Shown here piece after piece: positions 6,578 to 15,014 of a stretch of DNA of 32,395 bases. Below the pieces are notes generated by a model. That model ran no database searches. It was not told the origin of the DNA and worked only from the letters and a program-made list of their open reading frames with translations. Origin of the DNA: Pseudonocardia xinjiangensis (GTDB lineage: Bacteria > Actinomycetota > Actinomycetes > Mycobacteriales > Pseudonocardiaceae). Location of the stretch: contig NZ_JAAXKY010000085.1 in NCBI RefSeq assembly GCF_012911925.1, positions 1 to 32,395 on the forward strand. The letters run 5' to 3'. The translations under genes and the position numbers were made by a program. Position 1 is the stretch's first letter. Each line of letters starts with the position of its first letter.

Positions 6578-8611
6578 TCAGCTCGCGAGGCCGCGGCGCG
6601 CCAGCAACGGCGCGATCTCGGGGTCGCGGCCGCGGAACGCACGGTAGGCCTCCATCGGGTCCACCGCCCCTCCGCGGGAGAGCAGCTCGCGCCGGAACGT
6701 GTCGCCGTTCTCGCGCCGCAGGCCGCCGTTCTCGGCGAACCACTCCACGGTGTCGGCGTCGAGCACCTCGCTCCAGATGTAGGAGTAGTAGCCCGCGCTG
6801 TAGCCACCGCCGAAGATGTGGTTGAAGTAGGTGGTCCGGTAGCGCGGTGGGGCGGTCGGGACGGCCACCCCGGCCGCGCCGATCGCGTCGGCCTCGAACG
6901 TCTCCACGTCGGTCACCTGCTCATCCGGGCCGAGGCGGTGCCACGCCTGGTCGAGCAGCGCCGCGGCCAGGTACTCGGTGGTGGCGAACCCCTCCCCGAA
7001 CTGCCGCGACTCCGCCAGCCGCGCCACCAGCTCGGGCGGCAGCGGCTCGCCGGTCTCGTGGTGGCGGGCGTAGTTCGCGAGGACCTCCGGGTCCTCCAGC
7101 CACATCTCGTTGACCTGCGACGGGTACTCGACGAAGTCGCGGGGCACCCTCGTGCCGGCGAACGTCGGGTACTGCACGTCGGAGAACAACCCGTGCAGCG
7201 CGTGCCCGAACTCGTGGAACAGCGTGCGGACGTTGTCGATCGTGAGCAGCGTCGGCTGCCCGTCGGCGGGGCGCGCGAGGTTGAGGGTGTTGAGCACCAC
7301 CGGCCGGGTGCCCAGCAGCCGCGACTGCGTGACGAAGGAGTTCATCCAGGCCCCGCCGCGCTTCGACTCCCGCGCGTAGAGGTCGGCGACGAACAGCCCG
7401 AGCTGACCGTTCTCGTCGAAGACGTCGAAGACCCGCACCTCGGGGTGGTAGCGCGGCAGGTCGTGGCGCTCGCTGAACCGCAGCCCGTAGAGCCGGCCGG
7501 CCGCGTGGAAGACGCCGTCGTGCAGCACGCGTTCCAGCTCGAGGTAGGGCCGCAGCGTGTCGGCGTCGAGGTCGAACCGCTCGCGGCGGACCCGCTCGGC
7601 GTGGAACGCCCGGTCCCACGCCTCGATCAGGTGGCCGGCCGCGACCGACAGCTCGTCGGCCTCGGTCTGTGCGTTGGCCGCCGCCACCGGGGCCAGCTTC
7701 CCGAGCATCGCGTCGATGGCGTCGACCGTGCCGGCCGTGCCGATCTCCACCGCCCAGGAGGCGTGGTGCGGGTGCCCGAGCAGCGCGGCGCGCTCGGCAC
7801 GCAGCGCGGCGATGCGCAGCACGATCTCCCGGGTGTCGTGCTCGCCGCCGAGGCCGCGCGTGACCGACGCGCGGTGCACGCGCTCGCGCAGCCCGCGGTC
7901 GGCGAGCGAGGAGAGCACCGGCTGCCCGGTGGGTAGGACGAGGGTGATCAGGTACGCGCCGTCGTGTCCTCGCGAGGTGGCCGCCCGCGCCGCGGCGGAG
8001 ACGGCGTCCGGGGACAGCCCGGCGAGCTCGGCCGCATCCTCGACGAGGACCGCGGCGTCGTTCGCACCGGCCAGCAGCTTCGCGCCGAACTCCGTGGACA
8101 GCGTCGACAGCTCCGCGTTGAGGGCCCGCAGCCGCTCCTGCTCGACGGCCCCCAGCCGCGCCCCCGCCCGCACGGCGTCGCGGTGGAGCCGCTCCAGCAA
8201 CCGCAGCGACTCCGCGTCCAGGCCCAGCTCGTGACGCGCCTCGTGCAGCGTCTCGAGGCGGGCGAACAGCGCCGGGTCGAGCATGATCGCGTCCGAGTGC
8301 GCGGCGAGCCGGGGCGCGAACTCCGCCTCGATGGCGCGGATCCCCGGTGTGCTGCACGAGCTGACGAGCACGAAGAACACCGCCGAGACCCGCTGCAGCA
8401 CCGCCCCCGAGCGCTCCAGCGCGACGACCGTGTTGGCGAACGTCGGCGGCGCCGGGTCGCCGGTGATCGCGTCGACCTCCGCGCGCTGTTCCTCCATGCC
8501 CGCTGTGAACGCGGGCGCGAAGTGCTCCTCCCGGATGGCGTCGAAGTCCGGGAACTCGAAGGGCAACGGGCTGGGGGCGAGGAACGGGTTGGCGCTCACG
8601 CGCGCGAGCAT
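6578..8611 (-). CDS. M3 family zinc metallopeptidase (oligopeptidase/Dcp type)
   Basis: The 677-residue product has the length of peptidyl-dipeptidase Dcp/oligopeptidase A and the thimet-type zinc motif HEFGHALH at about residue 466 (H466, E467, H470). Downstream is FVEYPSQVNEMWLEDPEVLANYARH, containing the third zinc ligand region, and further on YFNHIFGGGYSAGYYSYIWSEVLDAD, a family hallmark. It cleaves short peptides in the cytosol. The ATG at 8611 (MLARVSANPFL) is used; a GTG at 8599 (VSANPFL) is a plausible alternative. The start codon is only 6 bp from the divergent NUDIX start, so the two promoters must overlap the neighbouring coding sequences or the mRNAs must be nearly leaderless. 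Confidence 0.93.
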   Translation of the reverse strand: MLARVSANPFLAPSPLPFEFPDFDAIREEHFAPAFTAGMEEQRAEVDAITGDPAPPTFANTVVALERSGAVLQRVSAVFFVLVSSCSTPGIRAIEAEFAPRLAAHSDAIMLDPALFARLETLHEARHELGLDAESLRLLERLHRDAVRAGARLGAVEQERLRALNAELSTLSTEFGAKLLAGANDAAVLVEDAAELAGLSPDAVSAAARAATSRGHDGAYLITLVLPTGQPVLSSLADRGLRERVHRASVTRGLGGEHDTREIVLRIAALRAERAALLGHPHHASWAVEIGTAGTVDAIDAMLGKLAPVAAANAQTEADELSVAAGHLIEAWDRAFHAERVRRERFDLDADTLRPYLELERVLHDGVFHAAGRLYGLRFSERHDLPRYHPEVRVFDVFDENGQLGLFVADLYARESKRGGAWMNSFVTQSRLLGTRPVVLNTLNLARPADGQPTLLTIDNVRTLFHEFGHALHGLFSDVQYPTFAGTRVPRDFVEYPSQVNEMWLEDPEVLANYARHHETGEPLPPELVARLAESRQFGEGFATTEYLAAALLDQAWHRLGPDEQVTDVETFEADAIGAAGVAVPTAPPRYRTTYFNHIFGGGYSAGYYSYIWSEVLDADTVEWFAENGGLRRENGDTFRRELLSRGGAVDPMEAYRAFRGRDPEIAPLLARRGLAS

Positions 8612-8617
8612 AGGTGC

Positions 8618-9058
8618 GTGACGCAGGTACGGGTCGGTGTCGGCGCAGTGGTGGTCGAGGACGGGCGGGTGCTCGTGATGCGGCGGGCGGGAGCGCACGG
8701 CGCGGGCCTGTGGGGGCTGCCCGGCGGCCACCAGGAGTTCGGCGAGTCCCCGGAGCACACGGCGGTGCGCGAGGTGGCCGAGGAGACCGGCCTCGTCGTC
8801 GACGTCACGGCCCGGCTGGGCTTCACCGACGACCCGATGCCCGACATCGGTCGCCACTACGTCACCCTCTTCCTCGCGTGCAGGCGCACCGGTGGTGAGC
8901 TGCGGCTCATGGAGCCGGAGAAGGCCACCGACCTCGCCTGGCTCACCCTCGACGAGCTGCGGGAGCGTCGCGACGAGCTGTTCGTACCGCTGCGGCACTG
9001 CCTCGACACCGGCCTGCTGGGCGCAGACTCGAGTGCATGGATGTCGACGCCCTCCTGA
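8618..9058 (+). CDS. NUDIX hydrolase
   Basis: The 146-residue protein carries a complete Nudix box, GHQEFGESPEHTAV followed by REVAEETGL (residues about 37-59). The catalytic Glu residues are in REVAEE. The opening VRVGVGAVVVEDGRVLVMRR and the ending region LAWLTLDELRERRDELF are normal for ADP-ribose/nucleotide pyrophosphatases of the MutT-like group. The family hydrolyses nucleoside diphosphates linked to another moiety; the substrate is unknown. The start is a GTG at 8618 (VTQVRVG), 6 bp from the divergent M3 start. The last 22 bp overlap the next gene (9037), so the two are probably translationally coupled. Confidence 0.9.
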   Translation: MTQVRVGVGAVVVEDGRVLVMRRAGAHGAGLWGLPGGHQEFGESPEHTAVREVAEETGLVVDVTARLGFTDDPMPDIGRHYVTLFLACRRTGGELRLMEPEKATDLAWLTLDELRERRDELFVPLRHCLDTGLLGADSSAWMSTPS

Positions 9059-9822
9059 CGAAGATCGGGGCCGAACGCCCGGCCGCCCCCACGAGCGCAG
9101 CACTCGCCGCCCTGCACCGCGCGTACGCCTGGACGGTGCCGTCGGAGGACTACGACATCCACCTCGGCGTCCCGATCTCGCTACGCCTCGACGACATCGC
9201 CGACAAGCTGATCCACCGGCAACGCGGTGGCTACTGCTACGAGCTCAACGGGTTGTTCGCCGCGCTGCTGCGCGAGCTGGGCTTCGGCGTCACCCTCTTC
9301 TCGGCGTTCTTCCTCGACGAGCACGGCACCCGCGGTCCCGACTTCGACCACCTGCGGCTGCTCGTCGAGACCGTCGACGGCCCGTGGCTCGCCGACGTCG
9401 GGAACGGCGGGACCTGGATCGAGCCGGTGCCCCAGCAGCCGGGCACCCACGGCGACGTGCAGGTGCACCACGAGGACGACCTGTGGTGGACCGTGCAGCG
9501 CCACTCCGACGGCCGGTGGGAGCGGAGCTGGGCGTGGCAGGCGACGCCGAGGGAGCTCGCGGACTTCGCGGGACGTTCCGACTACCACGAGCACGATCCC
9601 GACTCGTACTTCCGCGCCCGCCGGTTCGCGGTGCTGCCGCTCCCCGACCGCCGGATCTCGCTGCTCAACGGGGTGTTCTCCGAGATCGTCGACGGCGTGC
9701 GCTCGGAGCGGGCGGTGTCTCCCGACGAGGAGCGGACGCTGCTCGCCGAGCGGTTCGGGATCGTTCTCGACGGGCCGCCGGGAGCGCTCTGGCCGCATCT
9801 GGACGCCGTCGCCCCGGCGTGA
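9037..9822 (+). CDS. Arylamine N-acetyltransferase
   Basis: The 261-residue product has the full cysteine-protease-like catalytic triad of the NAT family: C67 in RGGYCYELNGLF, H105 in FDHLRLLV and D120 in WLADVGNGG. The length is normal. NAT enzymes transfer acetyl (or another acyl group) from acyl-CoA to arylamines, hydrazines or hydroxylamines in the cytosol. In actinobacteria they can have catabolic roles or act on aromatic amines such as aminobenzoates. It overlaps the NUDIX gene by 22 bp, which suggests co-expression but no obvious shared pathway. It ends 16 bp before the convergent GMC oxidoreductase. Confidence 0.93.
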   Translation: MDVDALLTKIGAERPAAPTSAALAALHRAYAWTVPSEDYDIHLGVPISLRLDDIADKLIHRQRGGYCYELNGLFAALLRELGFGVTLFSAFFLDEHGTRGPDFDHLRLLVETVDGPWLADVGNGGTWIEPVPQQPGTHGDVQVHHEDDLWWTVQRHSDGRWERSWAWQATPRELADFAGRSDYHEHDPDSYFRARRFAVLPLPDRRISLLNGVFSEIVDGVRSERAVSPDEERTLLAERFGIVLDGPPGALWPHLDAVAPA

Positions 9823-9838
9823 GCGGCGGTCGTCCGGA

Positions 9839-11284
9839 TCAGGCGCAGAGCAACGTCGCCGCCTTCTCGCCGACGGCCACGGCCGTGGCGGCGGTGCCGC
9901 GCCGGGGCACCACGGGCAGCACCGACGTGTCGGCCACCCGCAGACCCGGGACGCCGTGCACGCGCAGCTGCGCGTCCACGACAGGGCCCATCGCGGCGCT
10001 CCCGCTCAGGTGCTGGGCGGTGTCGAGGTGAGCGGCGATCCAGCCGTCGAGGGCATGGTCGGAGCCGAGGACGTCACCGGCCGGGGCGGCGCGGACGCCG
10101 AGCCCGGCGCGCAGCAGATCGGCCCCCACCCGGATCGCGTGCCGCAGCCTGCGGCGGTCGTGCTCGGTGCGCAGGTACGCGTACGAGATCCGCGGGCGGA
10201 CCCGCGGGTCGGTCGAGGTGAGGGTGATCGTCCCGCGGCTGTCGGGGTGCTGCAGCGCGCACATCAGGTGCAGGTCGGTCCCGCCGTCGAACGGTCGTAC
10301 GAACAGCATGACCTCGACGTCACCGGCGGGGTCGGCACCGGCGTCCAGGTCGAGCGCAGCCTGCACGCAGGACGCGTGCGGGTGGGCAGGCGGGTCGGCG
10401 GTGGCGAACGGGAGGTACACCACCGGGTGGTCGGACCAGTCCCGGCCCACCCCGGGCAGCTCGCGCGCCACGGGCACGCCCGCCGTTCGCAGGTCGTCGG
10501 GCGGACCGATCCCGGACAGCAGCAGGAGGTGGGGCGTGGCGATCGCGCCAGCGGCGAGCACGACCTCCCCGGCCTCGACCACCGTGCCGTCGAGCAACTC
10601 GACGCCCCGGGCCCGGTCGCCGTCGAACAGCACGCGGGCCACGGCCGCATCAGGCCGCACGACCAGCCCGGCCCGGGGCGGGTGCAGGTAGGCCTGTGCG
10701 GTGCTCACCCGGACCCCGTCGATGCCGTTGCTGGGGACGAGCCCGGCACCGGGGGCCCCGCCCGCGTTCTTGTCCGGTTCCGCGGGGAAGCCGAGACGTC
10801 GCGCCGCGTCGAGGAACCGGGGCGTGGCCGGGTGCAGCAGGTCACCGGAGGGCCGCCGGACGGACACCGGACCCCGGTCCCCGTGCCAGGGCGCCCCCGG
10901 ATGGTCGAGGTCGTGCTCGCTGCGGACGTAGTGCGGGAGCAGGTCGGCCCACGTCCAGCCGGGAACGCCCCACCCGTCGGCGTCCGCGGGGGTGGCACGC
11001 ACCCAGTTGGCCCCGTTGATCGCGCTCGACCCGCCCAGCCCGCGCCCCCGCGGCACCGTCGTGACGCAGCCGGGACGCAGCTGCGCGGGATAGGCCCAGT
11101 TGCTCGGATGCCCGGGCCGGGTGGCCGCCAGCGACCCGACGTCGAGCAGGTCGGGTGCCGGCCCGCCCGGACCCGCCTCCAGCAGCAGCACCCGCCGCGC
11201 CGGATCGTCGGCCAGCCGGGCCGCGAGCGCGCAGCCGGCTGATCCGGCTCCGACGACCACCACGTCGAACTCCTGCCGGGGCAC
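9839..11284 (-). CDS. GMC family FAD oxidoreductase, MftG-like
   Basis: The 481-residue protein opens with the Rossmann motif FDVVVVGAGSAGCALAARL (G12, G14, G17) and then LLLEAGPG. It contains the GMC signature region GRGLGGSSAINGANWVR and ends with HLSGSAAMG and VADTSVLPVVPRRGTAATAVAVGEKAA. Substrates of this family are alcohols, and the active-site His is in the HLSGSAAM stretch. Length and style resemble MftG, the GMC member tied to mycofactocin redox cycling, but no mft genes are visible, so the identity is tentative. The GTG at 11284 (VPRQEFDV) gives the normal family start. It diverges from the M18 aminopeptidase with only 19 bp between starts. Confidence 0.88.
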   Translation of the reverse strand: MPRQEFDVVVVGAGSAGCALAARLADDPARRVLLLEAGPGGPAPDLLDVGSLAATRPGHPSNWAYPAQLRPGCVTTVPRGRGLGGSSAINGANWVRATPADADGWGVPGWTWADLLPHYVRSEHDLDHPGAPWHGDRGPVSVRRPSGDLLHPATPRFLDAARRLGFPAEPDKNAGGAPGAGLVPSNGIDGVRVSTAQAYLHPPRAGLVVRPDAAVARVLFDGDRARGVELLDGTVVEAGEVVLAAGAIATPHLLLLSGIGPPDDLRTAGVPVARELPGVGRDWSDHPVVYLPFATADPPAHPHASCVQAALDLDAGADPAGDVEVMLFVRPFDGGTDLHLMCALQHPDSRGTITLTSTDPRVRPRISYAYLRTEHDRRRLRHAIRVGADLLRAGLGVRAAPAGDVLGSDHALDGWIAAHLDTAQHLSGSAAMGPVVDAQLRVHGVPGLRVADTSVLPVVPRRGTAATAVAVGEKAATLLCA

Positions 11285-11303
11285 GTGGGAGAGGATGCAC
11301 CTG

Positions 11304-12563
11304 ATGACGGATCTCGCGCACGACCTCGCCGACTTCATCGCAGCCGCGCCCACCCCGTACCACGCCGTGGCCGAGGGGGTGCGGCGCCTGTCCGCCGCCG
11401 GGTTCTCCGAGCAGCCCGAGGCCGGCCCGTGGGACGGGAGTTCAGGTGGCCGCTACCTCGTGCGGGACGGCACGCTGCTGGCCTGGTTCGTCCCGGAGGC
11501 CGCGCCGCCCGGCACCCCGATGCGGATCTTCGCGGCCCACACCGACTCGCCGACGCTGAAGGTCAAGCCCCGCCCGGACGTCGGTGCGGGCGGCTGGCGG
11601 CAGGTCGCCGTCGAGGTCTACGGCGGGGCGCTGTGGAACTCGTGGCTCGACCGCGACCTGGGCCTGGCCGGACGCCTCGCGCTCTACGACGGCACCACCG
11701 TGCTGGTGGACGTGCACCGGCCGCTGCTGCGGGTGCCGCAGCTGGCCATCCACCTCGACCGCCAGGTGAACCAGGGCCTCAGCCTGGACGCCCAGCAGCA
11801 CCTGCTCCCGGTCTGGGGCCTCGGCTCCCCCGCCGAGGGCGACCTCATCGAGTTCCTGGCCGACGAGGTCGGCGTCGACCCCGACGAGGTGGCGGCACAC
11901 GACCTCGTGGTGCACGACGTCACCCCGCCCGCGCGCCTCGGTGAGGAGGAGGAACTGCTGGCCGCGCCCCGGCTGGACAACCTCGCGTCCGCGCACGCCG
12001 GCCTGGGCGCGCTCCTCGCTGCTGCCGACGACGCCGGCGGCGTCATCCCGGTGTTCGTCGGCTTCGACCACGAGGAGATCGGCAGCGGGTCGGCAACCGG
12101 TGCGGCCGGCCCCCTGCTGGAGACGGTGCTCACCCGGCTGGCCGGTGGCTTCGACGCCCGTGGGGCCGCCTTCGCGGGCTCCCGATGCCTGTCGGTGGAT
12201 GTCACGCACGCGGCGCACCCGAACTACCTCGGCCACCACGACCCCACGCACCGAGCACTGCCGAACGGTGGGCCCGCGCTGAAGGTCAACGCCAACCAGC
12301 GCTACGCCACCGACGCCCCCGGCGCGGCCGCGTGGCACCGCGCCTGCCGGGACGCCGGCGTCCCGACGCAGGTGTTCGTCGGGAAGAACACGGTGCCGTG
12401 CGGCACGACCGTCGGACCGCTCATCGCCACGCGCCTGGGGATCCGCACGGTCGACGTCGGGATCCCGGTGCTGTCGATGCACTCGGCGCGGGAGCTGTGC
12501 GGGGTGCGCGACCCCGGCCACCTGGCCGCGGCGGCCACGGCGTTCCTCACCGACCCGGTCTGA
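11304..12563 (+). CDS. apeB: M18 family aspartyl aminopeptidase
   Basis: The 419-residue protein matches the M18 (aspartyl aminopeptidase, ApeB/LAP4) family in length and motifs. It opens DLADFIAAAPTPYHAV, then has IFAAHTDSPTLKVKP (first zinc ligand and catalytic Asp), and LLAAPRLDNLASAHAGL. FVGFDHEEIGSGSATGA carries the catalytic Glu and a zinc ligand, and VLSMHSARELCGVRD the last histidine ligand. It removes N-terminal acidic residues from peptides in the cytosol. I use the ATG at 11304 because GGGAGAGG lies about 9 bp upstream; the in-frame ATG at 11295 directly abuts that purine run. Its 3' end overlaps the convergent alpha/beta hydrolase gene by 17 bp. Confidence 0.93.
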   Translation: MTDLAHDLADFIAAAPTPYHAVAEGVRRLSAAGFSEQPEAGPWDGSSGGRYLVRDGTLLAWFVPEAAPPGTPMRIFAAHTDSPTLKVKPRPDVGAGGWRQVAVEVYGGALWNSWLDRDLGLAGRLALYDGTTVLVDVHRPLLRVPQLAIHLDRQVNQGLSLDAQQHLLPVWGLGSPAEGDLIEFLADEVGVDPDEVAAHDLVVHDVTPPARLGEEEELLAAPRLDNLASAHAGLGALLAAADDAGGVIPVFVGFDHEEIGSGSATGAAGPLLETVLTRLAGGFDARGAAFAGSRCLSVDVTHAAHPNYLGHHDPTHRALPNGGPALKVNANQRYATDAPGAAAWHRACRDAGVPTQVFVGKNTVPCGTTVGPLIATRLGIRTVDVGIPVLSMHSARELCGVRDPGHLAAAATAFLTDPV

Positions 12564-13407
12564 CCGACCCCGGCCCGGTGAGCAGGGCGCCGAGCTGGGA
12601 CGCGAACTCGGCGGGATGGGTCGCGTACCCGACGTGGTCGCCGACGAAGTCGACGACCTGGAGGCCGAGCCGTTCGGCGAGCACGAGGTTGGGGCGGTAG
12701 GGCATGTGCTCGCGTGACTCCTGGCCGCCGGCTGGCACGATCCGGTCGCGGGCGGCGCCCAGTGCGTCCAGGTCGGGGACGTAGCGGGGGTACTGGCGCA
12801 GCTCGTGCTCCATCCAGAACGTCATGTTGGTCTCGACCCGCGCCATCATCTCGACGACGGACTGCGGCAGCTCCACGTCCGGCGGCGGGCCGCCGGCGGC
12901 TCCCCCCGACCCGACCGCGGCGCCGAACCGGGCCATCGCCGGCCACAGCCCCTCCGCGCGATAGGTCTCCTGGACGCTGTCGAAGAAGGCCAGCCACTCG
13001 GCGCTGTCCGGCAGCAGCGTGGCGATCGGCGGCTCGTGCGCCACGGCGGTGACAACGACCTCGGGATGGCGCGCCACGAGCTCCAGCACCACGATCGCGC
13101 CGGAGCTGCTGCCGAACACGTGAGCGGGGCCACCGCCCAGGTGCGCGATCAGCCGGCGTGCGTCGTCGGCGTCGGCGTCGATCCGCGCGTCGTCCTCGAT
13201 GGGCGCGAGCAGTGGGCTGCGGGCGAACCCGCGCCGGTCGTAGGTGGCCACCGTGAAGCGGTCGGCCAGAGCGGCGGCGACCCCGCCGTAGATCGCCGAG
13301 TCCCCGTTGCCGCCGACGACGAACAGCAACAGGGGACCGGCCCCGCGGGTCTCGAGATGCAGCCGGGCTCCCGGCACGTCCAGGGTGTCGGTCACAGGTT
13401 CGTCCAC
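12547..13407 (-). CDS. Alpha/beta hydrolase
   Basis: The 286-residue product has the alpha/beta-hydrolase strand and turn order: a Gly-rich oxyanion region (FVVGGNGDSAIY), VATYDRRGFARSP, and a nucleophile elbow FGSSSGA with S101. An acidic residue is plausible near PAGGQESREHMPY, and a late histidine lies in VGDHVGYATHP. Substrate unknown; the large lid region around 150-205 suggests a small hydrophobic ester or epoxide. The start is a GTG at 13407; a second in-frame GTG at 13395 is possible. A hairpin lies 31 bp upstream of the start. The 3' end overlaps the M18 gene. Confidence 0.85.
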   Translation of the reverse strand: MDEPVTDTLDVPGARLHLETRGAGPLLLFVVGGNGDSAIYGGVAAALADRFTVATYDRRGFARSPLLAPIEDDARIDADADDARRLIAHLGGGPAHVFGSSSGAIVVLELVARHPEVVVTAVAHEPPIATLLPDSAEWLAFFDSVQETYRAEGLWPAMARFGAAVGSGGAAGGPPPDVELPQSVVEMMARVETNMTFWMEHELRQYPRYVPDLDALGAARDRIVPAGGQESREHMPYRPNLVLAERLGLQVVDFVGDHVGYATHPAEFASQLGALLTGPGSVRPGR

Positions 13408-13437
13408 GGCGTGACCATGGCACGCCCTGGACGAAAA

Positions 13438-13458
13438 GGGCCCTGATCGCCAGGGCCC
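13438..13458. terminator. Terminator-like hairpin between divergent genes
   Basis: GGGCCCTG and CAGGGCCC form perfect 8-bp arms around ATCGC. On the plus strand the right arm is followed by GTTTCTT, and on the minus strand by TTTT, so it looks like a bidirectional intrinsic terminator. It lies upstream of both the hydrolase (minus) and the 13502 frame (plus), which is unusual. It could be an attenuator or an insulator between the two units. Confidence 0.6.
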
Positions 13459-13501
13459 GTTTCTTGATCAAATACGGCGGACGGGCGGTGACGCCCGTAC
13501 C

Positions 13502-13711
13502 GTGTCGGGGGTGCCACCGGAGCAACCCACCCCCGCGGGCGATCTCGACGCCGAGACGCCGGCGTTCGCGCACCGGATGTTCGACCCCGCGCGCGACGGA
13601 CGTACCGACGAGCCGGCCACCGCGCGAGGTGGCCGGTCGGCGCACGCCACCGCCACGGGTCGTCGAGCTCGCCGGATACTGGAGCTCCTGCACGGAAGAC
13701 ACCGGCCGTGA
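13502..13711 (+). pseudogene. Short frame resembling the start of an ankyrin-repeat protein; possible remnant
   Basis: This 69-residue GTG-started frame reads PPEQPTPAGDLDAETPAFAH, then RMFDPARDGRTDEPATA, then a basic tail. The 'FAHRMFDxARDGRTDE' stretch resembles the first helix pair of small actinobacterial ankyrin-repeat proteins (typically R-x-F-D-x-A-R-x-G-R-T-D-E-L). The repeats that should follow are absent, so if the likeness is real this is a truncated copy. Its stop overlaps the GTG of the following gene (GTGA), so it could instead be a real small leader gene coupled to 13708. The likeness is from memory of the family and is weak. Confidence 0.3.
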
Positions 13712-14001
13712 CCTCGGAGGAGGCGTCCCTGGACGGCGGACGCGACGTCTACTGGTTCGTCGGAGGTCCGCTCGACGGCCGGGTGCACACCCGCGAGGCG
13801 GCCGAACCCGCGCCGTGCACGGTGCGCTACACCCACCTGCACGAGGGGCCGAAGATCGTCCACCTCTACGACCTGCACGAGGTGGCCGGCCACGGCGGCG
13901 AGTACCGGCTCCGCGGCCCCGGGATCGTCGTCCCGGACGACGACACGTCCGACGACATCCGCGACGGGGACCTCAGCAACGGCCCGGACGACGCGGGCTG
14001 A
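13708..14001 (+). CDS. Small hypothetical protein
   Basis: The 97-residue acidic protein begins MTSEEASLDGGRDVYWFVGG and continues PLDGRVHTREAAE. It has a central HLHEGPKIVHLYDLHEVAGH and an Asp-rich tail. The opening 'VYWFVGGPLDGRVH' pattern is like small actinobacterial proteins of unknown function in which a beta-rich domain starts with a G-G-P-L-D-G motif. No membrane segment or signal is seen. The start is a GTG at 13708 overlapping the stop of the upstream short frame. The rest of the gap to the MpaB-family gene (14002-14121) contains nothing I recognise. Confidence 0.6.
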   Translation: MTSEEASLDGGRDVYWFVGGPLDGRVHTREAAEPAPCTVRYTHLHEGPKIVHLYDLHEVAGHGGEYRLRGPGIVVPDDDTSDDIRDGDLSNGPDDAG

Positions 14002-14121
14002 GGTCTCGCTCCCGGCCTTCCGGTCGGAACGGTCAGGTCGCGCCCCGGCGCAGATGGTGCTGTGCTGGAGCAGGCTGCGGCGCCCGTCCTCGCCGCGGCC
14101 CCGCCGGGCGAAGGGGGCGAC

Positions 14122-14976
14122 ATGGCCGAGAAGCCGCAGGACTACGGGTTGTTCGGGCCGGACTCCGTGACGTGGCGCGTGCACATCGAACCGGTGCTCT
14201 GGATCGGCGGGTTCCGGGCGCTGCTGCTGCAGTCGCTGCACCCGCGCGTGATGCGCGGCACGTACCAGAACTCGGCCCTGTTCGACCCGCGCAAGGCGTG
14301 GTCGCGGTTCCAGCGCACAGTGGAGTTCGTCGGGGTGCGGACGTTCGGTTCCACGGACGCTGTCGAGGTCGCTGCCGCCCGGGTGCGCAAGCTCCACTCC
14401 TCGCTGCGCGGTCACGACCCCGAGACCGGCGCGACGTTCCGGATCGACGAGCCCTCGGGCCTGCTGTGGGTGCATTCCACGGAGATCGACTCCTACGCGG
14501 AGATCGCCCGTCGGGCCGGGATCCTCGACGACCAGGAGGTCGACCGGTACATCGCCGAGAGCGTCAGGGCGGCCCATGTCGTCGGGCTGCTCGCCGCCCC
14601 CTCGTCCCGCAGGGAGATGCAGGCCTACCTCGAGCGCATGCGTCCCGAGCTGGGGCTGACCGACGAGGCCCGGCGCGCCGTGGGCAACCTGTTCGCCCCG
14701 AAGGGCGAGGCCCCGACGGTCACGAAGCTGGCCATCCCCGCCATCGCCTCGGTGGCGCTGGCGACCCTGCCCCGCTGGGCACGACGCATGTACGGCCTGC
14801 CCGGGGTGCCGACCACCGACCTCGGCGTCACCGTCGCCCTCCGGACCCTGCGGGTGGCCACCCACCTGTTGCCCGACGTGCCGGCTCCGCCGGAGATCGA
14901 GCGGGCGCGCCGGCTCGTTCGGGAGAAACGGGATGTATCAGGACCGCGGAGGGCTCCTCTTCCCACCGGTGGGTAG
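14122..14976 (+). CDS. MpaB family oxygenase (DUF2236)
   Basis: The 284-residue product begins MAEKPQDYGLFGPDSVTWRV and contains ALLLQSLHPRVMRGTYQNS and FDPRKAWSRFQRTVEFVGVRTFGS. HSSLRGHDPETG and LLWVHSTEIDSYAEIAR follow. These are the conserved histidine/arginine elements of the DUF2236/MpaB family, which includes the b-type haem latex-clearing protein; haem ligation is known for that relative and only inferred here. The ATG at 14122 is preceded by an excellent Shine-Dalgarno sequence (GAAGGGGG). A longer GTG frame from 14062 exists but has no such site. The stop codon lies inside the left arm of the terminator hairpin that follows. Confidence 0.85.
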   Translation: MAEKPQDYGLFGPDSVTWRVHIEPVLWIGGFRALLLQSLHPRVMRGTYQNSALFDPRKAWSRFQRTVEFVGVRTFGSTDAVEVAAARVRKLHSSLRGHDPETGATFRIDEPSGLLWVHSTEIDSYAEIARRAGILDDQEVDRYIAESVRAAHVVGLLAAPSSRREMQAYLERMRPELGLTDEARRAVGNLFAPKGEAPTVTKLAIPAIASVALATLPRWARRMYGLPGVPTTDLGVTVALRTLRVATHLLPDVPAPPEIERARRLVREKRDVSGPRRAPLPTGG

Positions 14977-15003
14977 CGGCACCGGGGGCGTCGCTACCCA
15001 CCG
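14967..15003. terminator. Bidirectional hairpin terminator overlapping a stop codon
   Basis: CGGTGGGTAGCG and CGCTACCCACCG form perfect 12-bp arms with a 13-base loop. The left arm contains the TAG stop of the MpaB-family gene. The right arm ends 12 bp before the end of the convergent FMO gene. It very likely serves both transcripts. Confidence 0.8.
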
Positions 15004-15014
15004 CCTCGGCCGCG

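Noticed and set aside
7964..8617. Long plus-strand extension of the NUDIX gene
   Set aside because: Antisense to the M3 peptidase and without motif; the Nudix domain is complete from the GTG at 8618.
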